Shown here in pieces: positions 32,230 to 40,502 of a stretch of 64,000 nt of DNA (the stretch's first letter is position 1; the number at the start of each line of letters is the position of its first letter). The stretch covers positions 1,426,001 through 1,490,000 of the forward strand of contig NZ_JASVWF010000001.1 in NCBI RefSeq assembly GCF_030286555.1, given 5' to 3'. The notes below the pieces were generated by a model that ran no database searches, was not told the DNA's origin, and saw only the letters and a program-made list of their open reading frames with translations. A program made the translations under genes and the position numbers. The stretch comes from Actinomycetospora termitidis (GTDB taxonomy: Bacteria > Actinomycetota > Actinomycetes > Mycobacteriales > Pseudonocardiaceae).

Positions 32230-33291
32230 ATGAGCGTCGACCACCTGCTCCGCACCGAGGACCCGGAGCCGCCGGCCGCCCGCCGTCGACGGGGTCTGCG
32301 GGCCCTGGTCTACCTCCTGGTGGGGGTCCTCATCCTGGTCCTGCTGGCCGCGGCCGGCATCTTCCTCGTGACGAACAAGCTCGGTGACCAGGTCGGCCGC
32401 TACCCGTCGGTGTTCGCGGGTCTCGACCAGAACCAGCGTCCCGCGGGCAAGCTCGGCCAGACCTTCCTGCTCGTCGGCACCGACTCCCGCTCGCCCGAGG
32501 CGACCACCGGATCCGACGCGACGGCCCCCGACTTCGTCTTCGGGGCCCAGCGCAGCGACGTCATCATGCTGGCCACGATCGCCGACGACGGGAAGAGCGC
32601 GAGCGTCGTCTCCATCCCGCGCGACTCCTGGGTCGACATCCCCGGCCGCGGCATGAACAAGATCAACGCCGCGTACTCGTTCGGCGGGCCGACGCTGCTG
32701 ATCAACACCGTCGAGCAGCTCACCCGCGTGCGCGTCGACCACTTCGCCGTCATCGACTTCGCGGGCTTCCAGCAGATGACCGACGCCGCGGGTGGCATCG
32801 ACGTCAACGTCGGGCAGCAGACCGAGCGCGGCGGCGTCGTCGTCCCCGCCGGGCCGCAGCACCTGAACGGCGAGCAGGCCCTGGTCTACGTCCGGGAGCG
32901 CAAGTCCCTCGCCGAGGGCGACTTCGACCGCGTGCGGCGCCAGCAGAACGCCCTGCGCGCCCTGGTGTCGCAGGCGCTCTCCGCCGGCACGCTCTCCAGC
33001 CCGACCACGGCGTACGGCCTCGTGGACACGGTGACCCAGCACGTCGGCGTGGACGACTCGCTGTCCAACACCGGCCTCGCCGAGCTGGTGTTCAACCTGC
33101 GCGACCTCCGCGCGTCGAACATCGAGTTCCTGACGGTGCCCACCACCGGCACCGGCATGGAGGGTGCGGCGTCCGTCGTCTACCTGGACCGTCAGGCCGG
33201 CGACGACCTGTGGTTCGCGGTGAACAACGACCAGGTCACCCAGTGGGCCGCGGCGCGCCCGAGCGAGCGGCTCTCCGACACCCCACGATGA
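32230..33291 (+). CDS. LytR-CpsA-Psr (LCP) family phosphotransferase
   Basis: A 353-residue LCP enzyme, which moves lipid-linked glycopolymers such as arabinogalactan or wall teichoic acid onto peptidoglycan outside the membrane. A single N-terminal signal anchor covers residues 24-48 (ALVYLLVGVLILVLLAAAGI). The LCP domain shows FLLVGTDSR, the basic/acidic catalytic block ASVVSIPRDSWVDIPGRGMN, KINAAYSFGG, VDHFAVIDFAGFQQMTDAAG and the Arg-rich RKSLAEGDFDRVRRQQN, all canonical. ATG 32230 has GAGGAC at 7 bp. It sits 4 bp before the GMC oxidoreductase gene, so the two may share a transcript. The glycopolymer is unknown; the UDP-glucose dehydrogenase in this window may feed one. Confidence 0.92.
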   Translation: MSVDHLLRTEDPEPPAARRRRGLRALVYLLVGVLILVLLAAAGIFLVTNKLGDQVGRYPSVFAGLDQNQRPAGKLGQTFLLVGTDSRSPEATTGSDATAPDFVFGAQRSDVIMLATIADDGKSASVVSIPRDSWVDIPGRGMNKINAAYSFGGPTLLINTVEQLTRVRVDHFAVIDFAGFQQMTDAAGGIDVNVGQQTERGGVVVPAGPQHLNGEQALVYVRERKSLAEGDFDRVRRQQNALRALVSQALSAGTLSSPTTAYGLVDTVTQHVGVDDSLSNTGLAELVFNLRDLRASNIEFLTVPTTGTGMEGAASVVYLDRQAGDDLWFAVNNDQVTQWAAARPSERLSDTPR

Positions 33292-33295
33292 CGGG

Positions 33296-34801
33296 ATGGG
33301 GCCGGGACCCGTCTGGGACACGCTGATCGTCGGCGGGGGTTCGGCCGGCTGCGCGCTGGCCGGCCGCCTGTCCGAGGACCCCGGTCGCCGGGTCCTGCTG
33401 CTCGAGGCCGGACCCGCCTATCCCGACGCCGGGTCGTACCCCACGGAGGTCCGCGACGTCGGGTCCCTCGCGAGCGCGTCCGAGGGGCACGCCCTGAACT
33501 GGGCGTTCGCCACCGAGCTCGCCGCGGGACGCCGGGCGTCGACCACGCGCGGCCGGTTGCTCGGCGGGTCGTCGGCGATCAACGGGGCGAACCACCTGCG
33601 GGCCACCCCCGCCGACGTCGAGGGCTGGTACGGCTGGTCCTGGGAGGACGCCCGGGACGCCTACGTGCGCGGCGAGGACGACCACGACTTCGACGGTCCG
33701 GAGCACGGTCACGCCGGCCCGGTCCCGGTGGAGCGCCCGGCGGGCGAGCTCCTGGCCGGCCTGACGCAGCGGGTCGTGCGCGGCGCCGCGGGGCTCGGGG
33801 TGCCGGTGGAGCGGGACAAGAACGCGGGCGGGCCGCCCGGCGTCGGCCTGGTCCCGGCGAACGCGGTCCGCGGGGTGCGGGTGAACGCGGCGATGGCCTA
33901 CGTCCTGCCGCACCTCGACCGCCCGAACCTGACGGTGCGCGGCGACACCCCGGTCGCCCGCGTCCTGCTGGACGGGACGCGGGCGGCGGGCGTCGTGACG
34001 TGCGCGGGGGAGCGCATCGAGGCCGGCGAGGTGGTGCTGAGTGCCGGGGCGGTCAAGTCGCCGCAGCTCCTGGCGCTCTCCGGGGTCGGCCCGGCCGACG
34101 AGCTCCGCGCGGCGGGGGTCGCGGTCGTCGCGGACCGGCCCGGCGTGGGGCACGGCTGGAGCGACCACCCGTCGGTCTTCCTCGGCTTCGGCTACGACGA
34201 GTCGCTCCACCCCGAGGCGGTCTCGACGCAGGCGGTGGTGCACCTCGACGCCGGGACGCTCGACCCGTCGTTGCCACCCGATCCGGCCGGTGACCTCGAG
34301 GTGCTGCTTTTCGCCCGGCCCTTCTCGCCCGGCGGGCCCCGGCACCTCATGTGCGCGGTGCAGCGACCGGACAGTCGGGGCTCCTCGGTGCTCGTCGACG
34401 ACGACCCGTCGACCTGCCCCCGGATCTCCCACCACTACCTCGCGTCGGCACTCGACCGGGCCCGGATGCGGGCGGTCGTCCGGTTCGCCGGCGAGCTGCT
34501 CTCCAGCACCGGGATCACGATTCCGGCCGTCGCCGGGATGTCGGACCCCGAGCTGGACGCCTGGGTGGCGGGGTCGCTCACGACGTCCTCGCACCTGTGC
34601 GGCAGCGCCGCGACCGGCGCCCCCGACGACCCGTCCGCCGTCGTCGACCCGCAGTTCCGGGTGTACGGCGTCCAGGGGCTCCGGGTGGTCGACACCTCCG
34701 TGCTCCCGGTCGTGCCCCGTCGTGGGCCGGCCGCGACCGCGCTGATGCTCGGGGAGGTCGCGGCCCGGCTGATGAGCGCCGCCGGGGTGGACGCCCGGTG
34801 A
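33296..34801 (+). CDS. GMC family FAD-dependent oxidoreductase
   Basis: A 501-residue glucose-methanol-choline oxidoreductase. The FAD-binding motif is LIVGGGSAGCALAGRLSEDP (10-29), the second GMC signature is RGRLLGGSSAINGANHLR, and a third block is VVLSAGAVKSPQLLALSG. The active-site His is H433 in TTSSHLCGSAA, and the conserved C-terminal strand is VQGLRVVDTSVLPVV. The family oxidises alcohols, sugars, choline or nicotinoprotein substrates. Some GMC enzymes work with mycofactocin, but no mft gene is in the window, so that link is open. ATG 33296 lies just after the LCP stop. Confidence 0.88.
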   Translation: MGPGPVWDTLIVGGGSAGCALAGRLSEDPGRRVLLLEAGPAYPDAGSYPTEVRDVGSLASASEGHALNWAFATELAAGRRASTTRGRLLGGSSAINGANHLRATPADVEGWYGWSWEDARDAYVRGEDDHDFDGPEHGHAGPVPVERPAGELLAGLTQRVVRGAAGLGVPVERDKNAGGPPGVGLVPANAVRGVRVNAAMAYVLPHLDRPNLTVRGDTPVARVLLDGTRAAGVVTCAGERIEAGEVVLSAGAVKSPQLLALSGVGPADELRAAGVAVVADRPGVGHGWSDHPSVFLGFGYDESLHPEAVSTQAVVHLDAGTLDPSLPPDPAGDLEVLLFARPFSPGGPRHLMCAVQRPDSRGSSVLVDDDPSTCPRISHHYLASALDRARMRAVVRFAGELLSSTGITIPAVAGMSDPELDAWVAGSLTTSSHLCGSAATGAPDDPSAVVDPQFRVYGVQGLRVVDTSVLPVVPRRGPAATALMLGEVAARLMSAAGVDAR

Positions 34802-34937
34802 CGCTCCGGTCACGTCACGGTTGCGACACGATGGTGTGATTCACGGCGCCGATCCGGCGTGCCGGGCGGACACTCCTCGATGGCCGTGCTGCGGGGAGCG
34901 CGCCGCGGGGTCCGACGGGTGAGAGGCAGGCCTGGCG

Positions 34938-35153
34938 ATGGGGCTGTGGGGACGCAAGAGCGAGCAGGTGCTCCGCCTGACGCGCAGGGAGCGCAAGGAG
35001 CTGCGCGCCCGGGCTCGTGAGGACGCCGAGCTGCTCGCCCGCATCCAGCGGGCCCAGCGCCGGCTCGCCCAGGCCACGGGTCCGCTGCCGGTGATCGAGC
35101 CGCGCGAGCCCGTCGATCAGCCCGCCCGCCGCTCGGAGATCGTCGAGCACTGA
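34938..35153 (+). CDS. Small basic coiled protein
   Basis: A 71-residue, highly charged protein: KSEQVLRLTRRERKELRARA, then REDAELLARIQRAQRRLAQA, and a short Pro/Glu tail. It is probably one amphipathic helix. The LARIQRAQRRLAQ block resembles one in the small gene at 26130. ATG 34938 lies after a GAGAGG-like site. No known family. Confidence 0.6.
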   Translation: MGLWGRKSEQVLRLTRRERKELRARAREDAELLARIQRAQRRLAQATGPLPVIEPREPVDQPARRSEIVEH

Positions 35154-35196
35154 CCCGCCTCGTCCGAGGACCGGCCGGGGCTGCGACGCTGAGGGT

Positions 35197-36480
35197 GTGC
35201 GCCGGGTCGGGGTCCTGCTCGTCGGCCTCCTGACGGTGCTCACGGCGGCCTGCTCCGCCGGCCCCGCCCCCGCTCCGCCACCGTCCTTCGACCCGCCGAC
35301 CGCCTTCGGTCCCCCGTCGGGGACGCTGCTGCGCGGCACCTCCGGCTCCCTCACCGGGAGCTACGGTGCCCGCCCCGAGCTGCCCGTCGCCCTCGACGGC
35401 ACCACGGTCTGGTTCACCGACTCCGGGGGGCTCTCCCGGGCCGACTCCACCGGCGTGGCCGCCGCAGTGCCGGTGCCCCCGGGCCGGTGGGTGAGCGGGG
35501 CCCCGCGGCCGGTCCCGGGCGCCGGTCTGGTCCTGGCCGGCTCGTCGAGCGTCGTGCCCGGCTCCGGGACCACGCCGCCCGGCCTCGCCGTCGAACTGCT
35601 GGCCGTGGCCCGGAGTCGGGCGGGCGAGCCCGACCCGACGGTCGCCTGGACCGCCGCCGCCCCGGTGCCGTGGACGGAGAACCCGCGGTCGGTGCGGACG
35701 GCGGTGGTCGGGGTCGCGGCGGTGGGGGACGGCCGTCGGGTCGCGGTCCTGACCGCATCCACCAGCACCCGCCGCAGCACGGTCGCGGTCGACCTCGACG
35801 CGCGTCGCGTGCTCTGGGTCGCCGACGGTGTGCTCGCCGGCGCGGTCCTCGACGGGCGGGACCCGGACGGGGCGCCGGTGGCGGGCGCGACCCTGGCCGG
35901 CGGACCGGTCGTCGTCGGCGCCGCGGTGCCGCCCGGTGGTGGCGGGGGGTACTCGCCGTCGGAGACGGTCGGGCTCGACGTGGTCACCGGGGCCCGACGC
36001 TGGGCGGCCGACGGCGGGTCCACGGCCCTGTCCGTGCACCGCGCGGGCCCGGCGACCGTCACGGTCGCGGGACGCCGGCCGACGTCGGCGAAGGCGTTCC
36101 TGACGGTGTACGACGCCGGCGGCGGGAGCCGGAACGCCGTCGACCTCGGGACGGCGACGGCCCCGCCGGAGTGCGCGTGGGACGAGGCGGCGACCACCGT
36201 GTGCTCGGGCTCGAACCGGGCGTTCGGGCTGGACGCGCCGACCGGCGCGCTGCTGTGGTCGTTGCCGGCCGGCGGACGGGTCGCGCCCGCGGTCACGACG
36301 GCCTGGCACGGGGCGGTCTACGGCACCACGGTGAACGGTCCGGTCGTGGTGGACGCCCGCACGGGGCGGGACCGGAACGCGGCCCCGGGAGCCGCACCCG
36401 TCGTCGTGAACGCCTATCTCGGGGTGGGCGCCGGACCCGGACTCCTCTCGGGCGTGGTGGTGACCCCCGCCACCGGGTAG
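35197..36480 (+). CDS. Exported lipoprotein with propeller-like (PQQ-type) repeats
   Basis: A 427-residue lipoprotein. The signal is RRVGVLLVGLLTVLTAACSA, with lipobox TAAC and Cys at about 19. The mature part has repeated strand blocks of the PQQ/WD propeller kind: TVWFTDSGGLSRADSTG, RVAVLTASTSTRRSTVAVDL followed by RVLWVADG, VVVGAAVPPG, ETVGLDVVTGARRWAADGG, FGLDAPTGALLWSLPAGG and VVDARTG. The recurring D..TG..LW pattern is typical of outer-surface propellers that act as scaffolds. No PQQ or metal ligand set can be assigned. GTG 35197 gives a standard signal peptide. It ends 8 bp before the SRPBCC gene. Confidence 0.75.
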   Translation: MRRVGVLLVGLLTVLTAACSAGPAPAPPPSFDPPTAFGPPSGTLLRGTSGSLTGSYGARPELPVALDGTTVWFTDSGGLSRADSTGVAAAVPVPPGRWVSGAPRPVPGAGLVLAGSSSVVPGSGTTPPGLAVELLAVARSRAGEPDPTVAWTAAAPVPWTENPRSVRTAVVGVAAVGDGRRVAVLTASTSTRRSTVAVDLDARRVLWVADGVLAGAVLDGRDPDGAPVAGATLAGGPVVVGAAVPPGGGGGYSPSETVGLDVVTGARRWAADGGSTALSVHRAGPATVTVAGRRPTSAKAFLTVYDAGGGSRNAVDLGTATAPPECAWDEAATTVCSGSNRAFGLDAPTGALLWSLPAGGRVAPAVTTAWHGAVYGTTVNGPVVVDARTGRDRNAAPGAAPVVVNAYLGVGAGPGLLSGVVVTPATG

Positions 36481-36488
36481 CCGCGGCG

Positions 36489-36899
36489 ATGGCCGACTAC
36501 GAGCACACCGCCCACCTCGAGACCGATCCCGACACCACCTTCGCCTACCTCGCCGACGTGTCCCACCTGCCCGAGTACTTCTCCGGCCTCGAGTCGGCGC
36601 GCTCCACTGGCGGCGAGTCGGTGCACGTCGTCGCCGTCGTGGAGGGCGAGCGCTACGAGGGCGAGGCATGGATGCACGGCGACCCGGACTCGCGGGCGCT
36701 GCGCTGGGGCGCCGACCGGCCCAGCGGCTACCACGGCGAGCTGTTCGTGCGCTCGGTCGGCGACGAGGCGTCCTCGGTCACGGTCACCCTGCACACCGAG
36801 AAGGCCGACGGCCCCGGGATCGAGGCGGGCCTCGCGGACACGCTGGCGCAGCTGAAGAAGATCCTGGACGGCCGGACCACCGACCGCACCGACGGATGA
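36489..36899 (+). CDS. SRPBCC family protein
   Basis: A 136-residue START-like protein: MADYEHTAHLETDPDTTFAY then ADVSHLPEYFSGL, the polyketide-cyclase signature, then beta strands through SVTVTLHTEKADG and a C-terminal helix LADTLAQLKKILDG. ATG 36489 is 8 bp after the lipoprotein stop, so it is probably cotranscribed. The ligand is unknown. Confidence 0.8.
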   Translation: MADYEHTAHLETDPDTTFAYLADVSHLPEYFSGLESARSTGGESVHVVAVVEGERYEGEAWMHGDPDSRALRWGADRPSGYHGELFVRSVGDEASSVTVTLHTEKADGPGIEAGLADTLAQLKKILDGRTTDRTDG

Positions 36900-36980
36900 T
36901 CGAGTTCGTGACCGATCCACATGAGCAGCGTCACTCTGGCACACTGGGGTGATCCTGCTCACGTCAAGGGTCCGGTGATC

Positions 36981-37715
36981 ATGCGCAACCCCCTCGCCGT
37001 CCTCGCGCCACGTCGCTTCGGGGCGGTCGCGGGCGACTCCTCGCCGCGCGTCCCCGCGCCCCGGCGGGTCCCCGCACCCGACGTCCTGGAGGGCGTCGAG
37101 TTCCTCCACCACGGGTGCACGGGGGACGGCGAGGACGACGCGCCGGAGGTGTCGGTGCGCGGGATCGACCCGCGCAACGACCGCGGGCCGGGCGCGGCGT
37201 CGGTGCACCTCGCGGCGCGCACCGACGGCCCGTGCCCGGACACGGTGGAGGAACTGCTCGCGGTGGCCGGTCCGGGCGACTTCCGGCTGCGCCGCCTCAC
37301 CTTCGACGTCCGGACCCTGGACGAGGTCCTGGAGACGCGGGGCGGACGCGCGCTGCTCGAGCAGTTGGTGGCCTCCCCCGCCGACCGGGTGACCAACGCC
37401 GTCTTCCGGGCGGCCGTCGGCGACGACCCCGAGGGCGACCTGGACTGCGACGTCCGCCTCGTCGGCGAGGGCGACTCCGTCGCCGGACGCTGCCGCATCG
37501 ACCTCGGGCGGGCGCGCCTGACCCTGACGCCCGTGCTGACCGGGTCCGAGCGGCTCGCCCGCCGGCTCGCGGAGGCGCGGGCCCGGCCCCGGGACCGGGC
37601 CGTCCGCCGCTGCCTGGAGCACGCCCTGGCCTGCGAGCTCACGTCCGTCCCGCTGGCCGACCTGGTCGGGGTCCACCCCGACGCGCCGGCCTGTGCGGTG
37701 CCGCTGAGCCGCTGA
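36981..37715 (+). CDS. Protein of unknown function, 244 residues
   Basis: A soluble, Arg- and Asp-rich protein with no membrane segment. Recognisable blocks are EGVEFLHHGCTGDGEDDAPE, DFRLRRLTFDVRTLDEVLET, DCDVRLVGEGDSVAGRCRID and a C-terminal RAVRRCLEHALACELTSVPL, suggesting an alpha/beta domain with scattered cysteines. AAGGG lies about 10 bp before ATG 36981, which is preferred over ATG 36921. It is convergent with the universal stress gene, with a bulged hairpin at 37726-37767 between them. No family recognised. Confidence 0.6.
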   Translation: MRNPLAVLAPRRFGAVAGDSSPRVPAPRRVPAPDVLEGVEFLHHGCTGDGEDDAPEVSVRGIDPRNDRGPGAASVHLAARTDGPCPDTVEELLAVAGPGDFRLRRLTFDVRTLDEVLETRGGRALLEQLVASPADRVTNAVFRAAVGDDPEGDLDCDVRLVGEGDSVAGRCRIDLGRARLTLTPVLTGSERLARRLAEARARPRDRAVRRCLEHALACELTSVPLADLVGVHPDAPACAVPLSR

Positions 37716-37725
37716 GCCGGCCCGG

Positions 37726-37767
37726 GTCCCGCCCGGGTCCGCCGGGCGTCGTCTGGACCGGGCGGAC
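37726..37767. terminator. Bulged hairpin between convergent genes
   Basis: GTCCCGCCCGGGTCC (37726-37740) pairs with GGACCGGGCGGAC (37755-37767) except for two single-base bulges. The right arm ends at the stop codon of the universal stress protein gene. It fits a bidirectional terminator. Confidence 0.6.
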
Positions 37768-38226
37768 TCAGACCGTGTGGACGATGAGGACGTCGGTGCG
37801 GGAGCGGCGGGACACGCCCTGCGGCACCGACCCCAGCAGGCGGCCCGCGAAGCTCGCGAGGCCCTTGTTGCCCACCACCACGAGGTCGGCCTTGTAGAGC
37901 TCGGACTTCTCGATGATGGCGTCGGCGGGGTCGCCCTGCACCGCGACGGTGTCGACGTTCGTCGCGCCGGCGCGGATCGCCTCGTCGCGCGCGCCGCGCA
38001 GCGTCTCCTCGGCGGGGCTCGCACCGATGATCTTGTAGGCCTCGTCGCCGAGGGCCCGCTCGGCCTCGGCCTGGTCGCGGTTGCGCGAGGCGTCGCGCGT
38101 CTCGTAGGCGCAGATGATCATGAGGTGGGCGCCGGAGTCCGCCGCCACCTCGGCCGCGCGTACGACGGCCTTCCTCGCCGACGAGGAGCCGTCGGTCCCG
38201 ACGGTCACGACCTTGTAGTCACCCAT
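37768..38226 (-). CDS. Universal stress protein (UspA family)
   Basis: A 152-residue single-domain Usp. It begins YKVVTVGTDGSSSARKAVVR and ends with the ATP-binding motif ADLVVVGNKGLASFAGRLLG followed by SVPQGVS, the G-x2-G-x9-G-S/T pattern of nucleotide-binding Usps, and the strand TDVLIVHTV. It is a cytoplasmic dimer in stress and dormancy responses in relatives. ATG 38226 has GAGAGG upstream. It is divergent from the orphan ATP-synthase b-like gene by 165 bp, so the two may respond to a shared signal. Confidence 0.9.
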   Translation of the reverse strand: MGDYKVVTVGTDGSSSARKAVVRAAEVAADSGAHLMIICAYETRDASRNRDQAEAERALGDEAYKIIGASPAEETLRGARDEAIRAGATNVDTVAVQGDPADAIIEKSELYKADLVVVGNKGLASFAGRLLGSVPQGVSRRSRTDVLIVHTV

Positions 38227-38391
38227 GTGAGCCAGCCTCTCGGGGTCCGCAGCGCGGGCTCACCCTAGTGACCCACCGGTAACGGGTGATCGCGACACCC
38301 CGGGGTCGCCACCCGGCCGGGGATCCGACAGACTGTCATCACCCGGACGGCGGCCACCGTCGCTCCGTCATGTTCACGTCAAGAGGGGCAG

Positions 38392-38910
38392 GTGCGCGGG
38401 CCCATGGTCCTGGCGAGCGGCAGCTACTTCGTGCTGACTGCCATCCCCCACGAGATCGTCGTGGGACTCGTGGTGTTCGCGGTGCTGTTCTTCGTGCTCA
38501 GCAAGGTGCTGCTGCCGAAGCTCGACGCGGTCTACGCCCAGCGGCACGACCGGATCGACGGCACGCTGGAGCGCGCCGAGCAGGCCCGCGCCGAGGCACG
38601 GCGGGCCGACCAGGAGTACCGCACCCGGATCGGCGAGGCCCGCGAGGAGGCGTCGCGCATCCGGGACGCCGCCCGCGAGGAGGGCCGCCGCCACTCCGAG
38701 GAGGTGCTCGCGGAGGCCCGCGAGGAGGCCTCGCGCCTCGTCGCGGAGGGCCGTGGCGAGCTGGACGAGGAGCGCTCGCGGCTGCGGTCCGACCTGCAGC
38801 CCGACATCGCGCGCCTGTCCCGCGACCTCGCCGGTCGCATCCTCGGCCGTCAGGTCGGCGAGGACGAGTACCGCGACACCGTGGACTCCTACCTCGCGCA
38901 GCGCGCCTGA
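38392..38910 (+). CDS. F0F1 ATP synthase subunit b-like protein, outside an atp operon
   Basis: A 172-residue protein with the layout of ATP synthase subunit b: one membrane helix (IVVGLVVFAVLFFVLSKVLL, about 23-42), the PKLDAVYAQRHDRIDGTLER junction, and a long Ala/Arg/Glu-rich coiled coil to the end, finishing RDLAGRILGRQVGEDEYRDT. In bacteria atpF lies in the atpBEFHAGDC operon; here no other atp gene is near. GTG 38392 is chosen because AGAGGGG sits 5 bp upstream; ATG 38404 is possible. It may be a second, specialised peripheral stalk or a membrane coiled-coil reusing the b fold. Two strong hairpins follow the stop. Confidence 0.8.
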   Translation: MRGPMVLASGSYFVLTAIPHEIVVGLVVFAVLFFVLSKVLLPKLDAVYAQRHDRIDGTLERAEQARAEARRADQEYRTRIGEAREEASRIRDAAREEGRRHSEEVLAEAREEASRLVAEGRGELDEERSRLRSDLQPDIARLSRDLAGRILGRQVGEDEYRDTVDSYLAQRA

Positions 38911-38917
38911 CCACATC

Positions 38918-38977
38918 CCGACCACGGACGCCGTCGGCCACCTCGGTGGCCGGCGGCGTTCGTCGTCCGTGGGTCGG
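38918..38977 (+). terminator. Nested hairpin terminator after the b-like gene
   Basis: An outer stem CCGACCACGGACG (38918-38930) with CGTCCGTGGGTCGG (38964-38977, one bulge) encloses a second stem CGGCCACC (38935-38942) with GGTGGCCG (38945-38952). It begins 7 bp after the stop codon. Confidence 0.75.
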
Positions 38978-38980
38978 CGG

Positions 38981-39036
38981 CGAGTGCGACGTGGTGCAGG
39001 TTCCGCGGGGCCGGGACCTGCGTGGTGTCGCACTCG
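38981..39036 (+). terminator. Second hairpin with a non-complementary GTGGT core on both arms
   Basis: CGAGTGCGAC (38981-38990) pairs with GTCGCACTCG (39027-39036), and GCAGGT (38996-39001) pairs with ACCTGC (39016-39021). Between the two stems both arms read GTGGT in the same direction, leaving a symmetric internal loop. It lies 3 bp after the previous hairpin. Confidence 0.65.
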
Positions 39037-39192
39037 GGTGAGCGCGCGGGCCGATCGTGTCCGGTTCGCCCGGTTCTGGTCACGGCGCGGTCTCGATGTC
39101 GCATCCGATCTCGCGAAACGGTCGTGAACCGGTAACGACGACCACACCTCCCGGCGATCCCCGGTCGAATGGCTCTCGGGGAGGCGGACGGG

Positions 39193-39753
39193 ATGACGGG
39201 TCGGGGTTGGATGCGCAGGGTTCTCGTGGGGATCGTGCTCACCGTGCTGGCGGTGCTCGGGACGGTCGGCGTCGCGTCGGCGCAGACCCCGCCGGCCACC
39301 CCGCAGCCCTACGGCGGTCAACTGGAGCAGATGGACCCGGGTGACGAGGTCAGCTCCGAACAGGTGCTCGAGGTCGGGATGCTGACGTTGGGCACCGTGA
39401 ACGGCCTGGCGTTCGTCGTCGCGATGGTGGCCAGCCGCCTGCGCGGTCCGACGACGGCCCAGACCCGGCGCGCGCTGATCAGCCGCACCGGCGCCGGCAC
39501 CGTCTCGGAGTCGCGCCGCGCCCGGCGGCGGCCCCGCGGCGGCGTCGTCCCGGTCGGCCGTCCGGTCGCCCCGCAGGGCGGCGTCCCCCCGCACGCGCCC
39601 GTCGGCGTGGTGCCCGAGCAGATGGGCCCCGCCGCGCCCGAGGGGCTGATCCCGGCCGCCCGCGCCGTGCCGGGGCCGTCCCTGCGGCCGGCCGGTGCCC
39701 CGCCCGCTCCCGCGTCCCCGCCCGCCGGGGTCCGCAGCCCGGTCCGTCACTGA
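39193..39753 (+). CDS. Exported or membrane protein with Pro-rich tail
   Basis: A 186-residue protein with an N-terminal signal peptide (RRVLVGIVLTVLAVLGTVGV, cleavage likely after ASA). A short extracellular part contains EQMDPGDEVSSEQVLEVG, then one membrane helix (LTLGTVNGLAFVVAMVASRL), and a cytoplasmic tail of about 90 residues rich in Pro, Arg and Gly. GGGGAGG lies upstream of ATG 39193, which is preferred over 39169. No family recognised. Confidence 0.6.
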   Translation: MTGRGWMRRVLVGIVLTVLAVLGTVGVASAQTPPATPQPYGGQLEQMDPGDEVSSEQVLEVGMLTLGTVNGLAFVVAMVASRLRGPTTAQTRRALISRTGAGTVSESRRARRRPRGGVVPVGRPVAPQGGVPPHAPVGVVPEQMGPAAPEGLIPAARAVPGPSLRPAGAPPAPASPPAGVRSPVRH

Positions 39754-39904
39754 GGGGCTGCTCCGCCGACCGGACCACAGCGTTGGTCCGCACTACGCCT
39801 GGCAGCGGCGCGCGGCGCCATTACGCTCGGTGGGATCGACGTCCGGTCACCGGATCGTCCCCTGCGGCACGGCCGCCCCACCATCCCCTCCGGAGGAGCG
39901 TCGC

Positions 39905-40426
39905 TTGACCGGCAACCTGGCCACCCGACGAACCGAGGCCGCCACCGACGTCGGGCTCTCCCGCCACGTCACCGAGGCGCGTACCCGCCTGGAGCCGCCC
40001 TCGGTGTCCGTGCCCGCGCCGCGCAGTGCCGACGGCGTCGCCGCGCCCGTGGTCCTGCGGACGGACACCCGGGACCCGTCGCCGGAGCTGGTCACCGAGC
40101 TCGACGAGCTGGGGAAGGCCGTCGCCGCGGTCGAGTCCGCCGGCGAGGAGGACGACACCCACCGGGTGCTCTGCCGGATCGCCGAGCTGGTCACCGGCGG
40201 GGTGCCGGACGCGGGATGGTCCGCGACCGAGGAGATCGACGTGGAGGTGCTGCGGGCGACCTCGGACGCCGCGCGGGAGCTTCACGAGCGCACCACGAAG
40301 CTGGTCGAGCGCCTGGACACCGAGGACCTCCCGGGGCCGGCCGCCGCCCTCGGGGGCCTGTCGACCACGCTGCAGGTGGTCGTGGTGGTCGCCGACCTCG
40401 AGCTGTTCGAGCGCGCCCGCCGCTGA
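39905..40426 (+). CDS. Helical protein of unknown function
   Basis: A 173-residue protein. The first 60 residues look disordered. The rest is predicted helical with several Leu/Glu-rich repeats: ELVTELDELGKAVAAVESAG, LCRIAELVTGG, LHERTTKLVERLDTEDLPGP and LQVVVVVADLELFERARR. TTG 39905 is chosen because GGAGGAG lies 6 bp upstream and no better start is available. It lies 76 bp before the phosphatase gene. No family known. Confidence 0.6.
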   Translation: MTGNLATRRTEAATDVGLSRHVTEARTRLEPPSVSVPAPRSADGVAAPVVLRTDTRDPSPELVTELDELGKAVAAVESAGEEDDTHRVLCRIAELVTGGVPDAGWSATEEIDVEVLRATSDAARELHERTTKLVERLDTEDLPGPAAALGGLSTTLQVVVVVADLELFERARR

Positions 40427-40502
40427 CGCCGGCGTCGCGACCCCGGAGGTGACCTGGGGCGCACGACTCGCATCCGGGGCACGGGCCTGGGACGATCGCC
40501 GC

